Source of the DNA: Thermoguttaceae bacterium
Lineage (GTDB): Bacteria; Planctomycetota; Planctomycetia; Pirellulales; Thermoguttaceae
Assembly (NCBI GenBank): GCA_017454585.1
Contig: JAFTCU010000253.1
Span: forward strand, 1 to 14,873
Direction of reading: 5' to 3'
DNA length: 14,873 nucleotides
Shown piece by piece: positions 12,590-14,873 of the stretch (position 1 is the stretch's first letter; each line of letters begins with the position of its first letter). The notes beneath the pieces were generated by a model. That model was given only the letters and a program-made list of their open reading frames with translations. It had not been told where the DNA came from and searched no databases. Position numbers and translations under genes: made by a program.

Positions 12590-12664
12590 AGAAAGTTAAG
12601 CCAGGGTTTACCCTAAACTATGCAAAACGCCTTCTTTGACATTTTGCTCATTTAAACGCAAATA

Positions 12665-12693
12665 CCGCGTTGAATCATATATGATTCACGCGG
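12665..12693 (-). other. palindromic hairpin in the rpoB leader
   Basis: The 18-nt sequence TGAATCATATATGATTCA (12671-12688) is a perfect palindrome, flanked by CCGCG (12665-12669) and CGCGG (12689-12693) with one unpaired T at 12670. The RNA can form a stem of about 12-13 bp, 87 nt before the rpoB start. The next bases on the minus strand (TATTTGCGTTT) are not a proper T-run, so it is not a standard terminator. It could be an operator, an RNase III-type site or a control stem. Confidence 0.7.
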
Positions 12694-12724
12694 CATCCAT
12701 CAAAAATCCTCTTAAAATAGACAT
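12686..12724 (-). CDS. possible 12-residue leader peptide upstream of rpoB
   Basis: Reading frame MSILRGFLMDAA. The first ATG (12724) is preceded by AAGAGGA with short spacing (about 3-4 nt). A second in-frame ATG (12700) is preceded by another AAGAGGA with 6 nt spacing and would give only MDAA. Both share the TGA at 12686-12688, which lies inside the 5' arm of the palindromic hairpin. A ribosome finishing this frame would cover and melt the stem. There is no homology evidence: the frame is short and could arise by chance, but the coincidence of two SD-ATG pairs and the stop placement make it worth recording. Confidence 0.3.
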   Translation of the reverse strand: MSILRGFLMDAA

Positions 12725-12760
12725 AGTTCCTCTTCTGTTTCGTTTTTGAGTGGCTGAAGA

Positions 12761-12789
12761 AATAAATCGCGATTACTTTTTTCTGTCAA
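12761..12789 (-). promoter_or_regulatory. candidate promoter P2 of rpoBC
   Basis: Minus-strand -35 TTGACA (12789-12784, 6/6), 17-nt spacer, -10 TTTATT (12766-12761, 4/6). Predicted start near 12754, giving a leader of about 177 nt that still includes the short reading frame and the palindromic hairpin. Confidence 0.4.
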
Positions 12790-12799
12790 CTCATCAAAA

Positions 12800-12814
12800 T
12801 CACTGAATCAGTGA
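12800..12814 (-). other. small inverted repeat in the rpoB leader
   Basis: TCACTG (12800-12805), AAT, CAGTGA (12809-12814): 6-bp arms with a 3-nt loop. It contains TGAATCA, the half-site also present in the large palindrome at 12671-12688. It overlaps an alternative pairing, TGAAGA (12812-12817) with TCTTCA (12829-12834). Confidence 0.35.
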
Positions 12815-12868
12815 AGATGAACAGCATGTCTTCAAGCATTGCTGCTGACCACAAAAGGAATACGGCAA

Positions 12869-12896
12869 AGTTTACCATATTTTTACGATTTGTCAA
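12869..12896 (-). promoter_or_regulatory. candidate promoter P1 of rpoBC
   Basis: Minus-strand -35 TTGACA (12896-12891, 6/6), 16-nt A/T-rich spacer, -10 TAAACT (12874-12869, 4/6). Predicted start near 12862, giving a leader of about 285 nt before rpoB. The A/T tract at 12911-12940 lies upstream of it. Confidence 0.6.
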
Positions 12897-12910
12897 GGGG
12901 ATGGGTCTTG

Positions 12911-12940
12911 ATTTTTAAAAAATTTTAAAAAATTTTAAAA
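12911..12940 (-). promoter_or_regulatory. phased A/T tract upstream of P1 (UP-element-like)
   Basis: Three successive 10-mers, ATTTTTAAAA then AATTTTAAAA twice, repeat with the period of the helix and sit about 49-78 bp upstream of the predicted P1 start. Such phased A/T runs bend DNA, and A/T blocks just upstream of -35 can bind the RNA polymerase alpha C-terminal domain. The role here is inferred. Confidence 0.5.
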
Positions 12941-12964
12941 GTCAAACTCTTGCCGCACATCCAC

Positions 12965-12992
12965 AAAAAAAGGGAGACCCTCAAGCCTCCCT
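12965..12992 (-). terminator. rho-independent terminator after rplL
   Basis: On the minus strand AGGGAG (12992-12987) pairs with CTCCCT (12976-12971) around a 10-nt loop, followed directly by seven T (12971-12965, one shared with the stem). It lies 24 nt after the rplL stop codon, so most rplA-rplJ-rplL transcripts should end before rpoB. Confidence 0.85.
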
Positions 12993-13016
12993 CTTCTTTA
13001 TGCGTTAAACATAAAC

Positions 13017-13406
13017 TCACTTGATCGTGACGGTGGCGCCAGCGGCTTCCAGGTCCTTCTTGATCTTCTCAGCGTCTTCCTTGGAAACGCCTTCCTTGAC
13101 CTTGCAGGGAGCGCTTTCAACCATTTCTTTGGATTCTTTCAGTCCAAGGCCGGTCAAGGCACGGATGACCTTGATGACTTCGACTTTCTTGTCGCCGAAG
13201 CTATCCATCTGGACGGTGAACTCGGTCTGCTCGGCAGCGGCTTCAGCGGCAGCAGCCGGAGCGGCAGCCATCATGACAGCTCCACCAGCGGCAGCTTTGA
13301 TGCCGTATTTTTCTTCGAGATAATCAGCGAGTTCTTTCGCCTGTTTCAGGGTAAGTTCAGCGATTTTGTCGCCAAGTTCGACGGTCAGTTCAGAGAAATC
13401 AGCCAT
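13017..13406 (-). CDS. rplL: 50S ribosomal protein L7/L12
   Basis: Acidic stalk protein of the large subunit, present in several copies bound to L10; it recruits translation GTPases. The product has 129 residues. The N-terminal dimerisation helices (about 1-36), an Ala-rich hinge (about 38-59) and the C-terminal domain are all present. The C-terminal domain starts [22 protein letters not shown] and contains the factor-binding [17 protein letters not shown] helix. An odd detail is Cys at the position usually occupied by Lys in the ESAPK segment. The ATG has AAAGGAT a few nt upstream. It is the last gene before the terminator; rplJ lies 218 nt upstream, a larger gap than usual for this pair. 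Confidence 0.97.
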   Translation of the reverse strand: MADFSELTVELGDKIAELTLKQAKELADYLEEKYGIKAAAGGAVMMAAAPAAAAEAAAEQTEFTVQMDSFGDKKVEVIKVIRALTGLGLKESKEMVESAPCKVKEGVSKEDAEKIKKDLEAAGATVTIK

Positions 13407-13624
13407 TGTATTATCCTTTCGGTTATGATCTTCGCCGGTCGCATACAGGTTTCTGGGGCACTGTCTGTGAAAAACTCACACTTTTTCAGCTCACACCGCA
13501 GATGTTTCTCCCAAAAAGAGCTACATGCTCGCAGCAACTATATTAATCGCAGCCGGATTCCGGTCGGCCGCATGATTTTACTTAAAATTCAGACCCGAAC
13601 ACATATCCGGGTCCAGCTTGGATG
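13407..13624 (-). promoter_or_regulatory. structured 218-nt spacer between rplJ and rplL
   Basis: No convincing gene. Inverted repeats seen: GACCCG/CGGGTC (13592-13597 and 13608-13613) 11 nt after the rplJ stop, and GAGC/GCTC (13518-13521 and 13527-13530). There is also a bulged A5/T5 stem around 13463-13489 that includes one of two direct CTCACAC copies (13475-13481 and 13490-13496). A TATAGT box lies near 13540 but has no -35 partner. It may raise the amount of L12 relative to L10 or hold an autoregulatory site; neither is shown. Confidence 0.4.
13592..13613 (-). other. hairpin after the rplJ stop
   Basis: GACCCG and CGGGTC, 6-bp GC-rich arms around a 10-nt loop, 11 nt beyond the rplJ stop. 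The minus strand continues TGAATTTTAAG, only a short T-run, so at best a weak attenuator or a 3'-end stabiliser. Confidence 0.45.
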
Positions 13625-14155
13625 TCATTCTGCATCTTCGCCTTCAGCTTTGGAGGCAATTTGACCGGCAACCGTGGAACCAGGACCAAGCATCGCAGCA
13701 GCGAGATTGGCGCCAGGACCAAGGATCTGACCGACCAACATAGCAAGCTGTTCGGTACGGGAGGGCCAAGTGCTGACATTTTTTACCATATCAGCTTCCA
13801 TGCGGTCATTATCCATGACTCCGCACTTCACAACGAATTTATCCTTGAAACGTTTATCGTCGGCAAGACCACAGACAACTTTCGTCAGGGAAACGATATC
13901 TTCACAACCCCAGCACAGAGCAGCACTTCCGCCCAGCGTAGAGAACAAGGGTTCAAGGCTGGTACCTTTTACAGCGCGACGGGCAAGGGTGTTTTTCACG
14001 ACCATGAGGCGAACACCTTTTTCTTCGAGCTCACCGCGAAGAACATTCGCTTCGTTAGCGGTCATTTTTACCATGTCAACCAGCAGAGCGTCCTGGACGC
14101 CGTTGACCTGCGAGGCGACATAATTGCTGACCAAATCTTTTACGTACTTACTCAT
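13625..14155 (-). CDS. rplJ: 50S ribosomal protein L10
   Basis: Base of the ribosomal stalk; it anchors L7/L12 dimers to 23S rRNA near L11, and in other bacteria the L10-L12 complex represses its own operon. The product has 176 residues, within the usual 165-180. The N-terminal RNA-binding domain includes MTANEANVLRGELEEKGVRLMVVKNTLARRAV (31-62). The long C-terminal helix that carries L12 dimers (about 131-165, LAMLVGQILGPGANLAAAML) is followed by a short acidic end. A GGTGA site 6 nt before the ATG probably serves initiation; the stronger AAGGA overlaps the rplA stop and is 14 nt away. Only 18 nt separate it from rplA, leaving no room for a conventional L10 leader. Confidence 0.97.
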   Translation of the reverse strand: MSKYVKDLVSNYVASQVNGVQDALLVDMVKMTANEANVLRGELEEKGVRLMVVKNTLARRAVKGTSLEPLFSTLGGSAALCWGCEDIVSLTKVVCGLADDKRFKDKFVVKCGVMDNDRMEADMVKNVSTWPSRTEQLAMLVGQILGPGANLAAAMLGPGSTVAGQIASKAEGEDAE

Positions 14156-14161
14156 TGTTTT

Positions 14162-14166
14162 TCACC
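14162..14166 (-). promoter_or_regulatory. ribosome binding site of rplJ (GGTGA type)
   Basis: GGTGA 6 nt before the rplJ ATG. An AAGGA at 14174-14170 overlaps the rplA stop codon but is too far (14 nt) to be the main site unless termination on rplA feeds initiation on rplJ. Confidence 0.5.
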
Positions 14167-14173
14167 ATTTCCT

Positions 14174-14854
14174 TTACAGTTGCGCAACTCTTACTCCAGG
14201 AGACATGGTGGCACTGATGACAGTACCTTTCACGTACTGGCCTTTGGCCGTAGCCGGTTTCAGGCTCTGGACGAAATCGATAAATTTCTGGATGTTTTCG
14301 GCCAACTGCTCTTCAGTGAAGCTGAGTTTTCCAACGATGGCCATGACGTTTCCGCCCTTGTCGTTGCGGAATTCAACCTTACCAGCTTTGTACTCGTTAA
14401 TGACTTTCGCAACGTCCATGGTCACGGTACCGTTACGCGGAGCCGGCATCAAACCACGAGGACCAAGGATACGGCCCAGAGGACCGACAACGCCCATCAT
14501 ATCCGGAGTGGCAATGCACACATCGAAATTGATGTTACCGGCTTTGATTTCAGCCTGGAGATCGGCACCGCCTACAATATCGGCACCAGCCGCACGAGCT
14601 TCATCAATTTTGTCGCCCTTCGCGAAAACCGCGACGCGGACCGTTTTGCCAATACCGTGGGGGAGTACGATAGAACCACGGACCATCTGATCGGCCTGCG
14701 CAGGGTTGATCCCCAAACGCATGGCAATTTCAACAGACTGGTCAAATTTCGTCGTGTTGAAAGACTTCAACACTTTTACCGCTTCTGCAAGCGGGAGCGC
14801 TTCGCTTGGCGCTTTTTCCGCCATTGCACGCATACGCTTTGATCGTTTAGCCAT
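14174..14854 (-). CDS. rplA: 50S ribosomal protein L1
   Basis: Large-subunit protein at the mobile L1 stalk; it binds 23S rRNA and helps release E-site tRNA. In other bacteria it also represses the rplK-rplA messenger. The product has 226 residues, a normal length. Signatures: [24 protein letters not shown] (37-60), [18 protein letters not shown] (63-80), the L1 signature region [16 protein letters not shown] (128-143), NDKGGNV (163-169) and the C-terminal [16 protein letters not shown]. The ATG at 14854 has AGGAAG about 8 nt upstream. It is complete; rplK is expected just beyond the right edge. It is followed after 18 nt by rplJ in the same direction. Confidence 0.97.
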   Translation of the reverse strand: MAKRSKRMRAMAEKAPSEALPLAEAVKVLKSFNTTKFDQSVEIAMRLGINPAQADQMVRGSIVLPHGIGKTVRVAVFAKGDKIDEARAAGADIVGGADLQAEIKAGNINFDVCIATPDMMGVVGPLGRILGPRGLMPAPRNGTVTMDVAKVINEYKAGKVEFRNDKGGNVMAIVGKLSFTEEQLAENIQKFIDFVQSLKPATAKGQYVKGTVISATMSPGVRVAQL

Positions 14855-14873
14855 AGCTTCCGCTTCCTCTCTT

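Larger units (their letters stand above)
12578..13016 (-). promoter_or_regulatory. 439-nt control region between rplL and rpoB
   Basis: No full-size gene is present on either strand. In transcription order it holds the rplL terminator (12965-12992), an A/T tract with 10-bp period (12911-12940), candidate promoter P1 (12869-12896), several small hairpins (12800-12844), candidate promoter P2 (12761-12789), a 12-codon SD-led reading frame (12686-12724) ending inside a strong hairpin (12665-12693), and two weaker stems (12622-12647 and 12603-12614) before the rpoB ribosome binding site. In several bacteria rplL and rpoB are joined by an attenuator or a processing site; here they look like separate transcription units. 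Confidence 0.7.

Noticed and set aside
12613..12651. 12-codon minus-strand frame (MSKMSKKAFCIV) just before rpoB
   Set aside because: No ribosome binding site and no link to a strong structure; likely chance.
12786..12839. 17-codon minus-strand frame (MLEDMLFIFTDSVILMS) in the rpoB leader
   Set aside because: No Shine-Dalgarno site, and it lies only on the P1 transcript; probably chance.
13530..13560. Promoter for rplL with a TATAGT -10 box
   Set aside because: The -10 is good but the sequence 16-18 nt upstream bears no resemblance to TTGACA and there is no extended -10.
13622..14842. 406-codon plus-strand frame opposite rplJ and rplA
   Set aside because: It spans two ribosomal protein genes in antisense and has no independent features.

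Overview
The window is core bacterial chromosome with no gap, tRNA, rRNA, CRISPR or mobile element. It suggests a member of the PVC group, most likely a planctomycete. Two impressions support this: the RpoB rifampicin-region sequence ([22 protein letters not shown] style), and rnpA sitting behind a DnaJ-type gene instead of behind rpmH. Both are recalled family impressions, not search results. Several genes use Shine-Dalgarno (SD)-like sites, including GGTGA sites that would pair with the 5' part of the anti-SD.

Left part, plus strand (1-2174): four closely packed genes. They are a 5'-truncated zinc-finger-less DnaJ/CbpA-type co-chaperone, rnpA (RNase P protein, GTGA overlap), yidD (membrane insertion factor, ATGA overlap) and thiE (thiamine-phosphate synthase). 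Converging on them from the right, minus strand (2235-4174), is a two-gene unit with an ATGA overlap: a D-2-hydroxyacid dehydrogenase, then an exported M28-family protein that resembles glutaminyl cyclase.

Right part, all minus strand (4265-14854): in transcription order rplA, rplJ, rplL, rpoB, rpoC, the classical ribosomal-protein and RNA polymerase cluster. A rho-independent terminator follows rplL. The 439-nt rplL-rpoB gap then holds two candidate sigma70-type promoters with perfect TTGACA -35 boxes, a 10-bp-phased A/T tract behind the upstream one, and a leader of about 285 nt (from P1). The leader carries a short SD-led reading frame whose stop codon lies inside a strong palindromic hairpin. 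A second good terminator follows rpoC.

The genes themselves are ordinary housekeeping genes, and I see no new protein system. The less ordinary signals are regulatory: the rpoB leader (uORF plus hairpin), three hairpins between rpoB and rpoC, a 218-nt structured gap between rplJ and rplL while almost no space is left upstream of rplJ for an L10 leader, and the rpoC terminator sitting almost on top of the next start codon.
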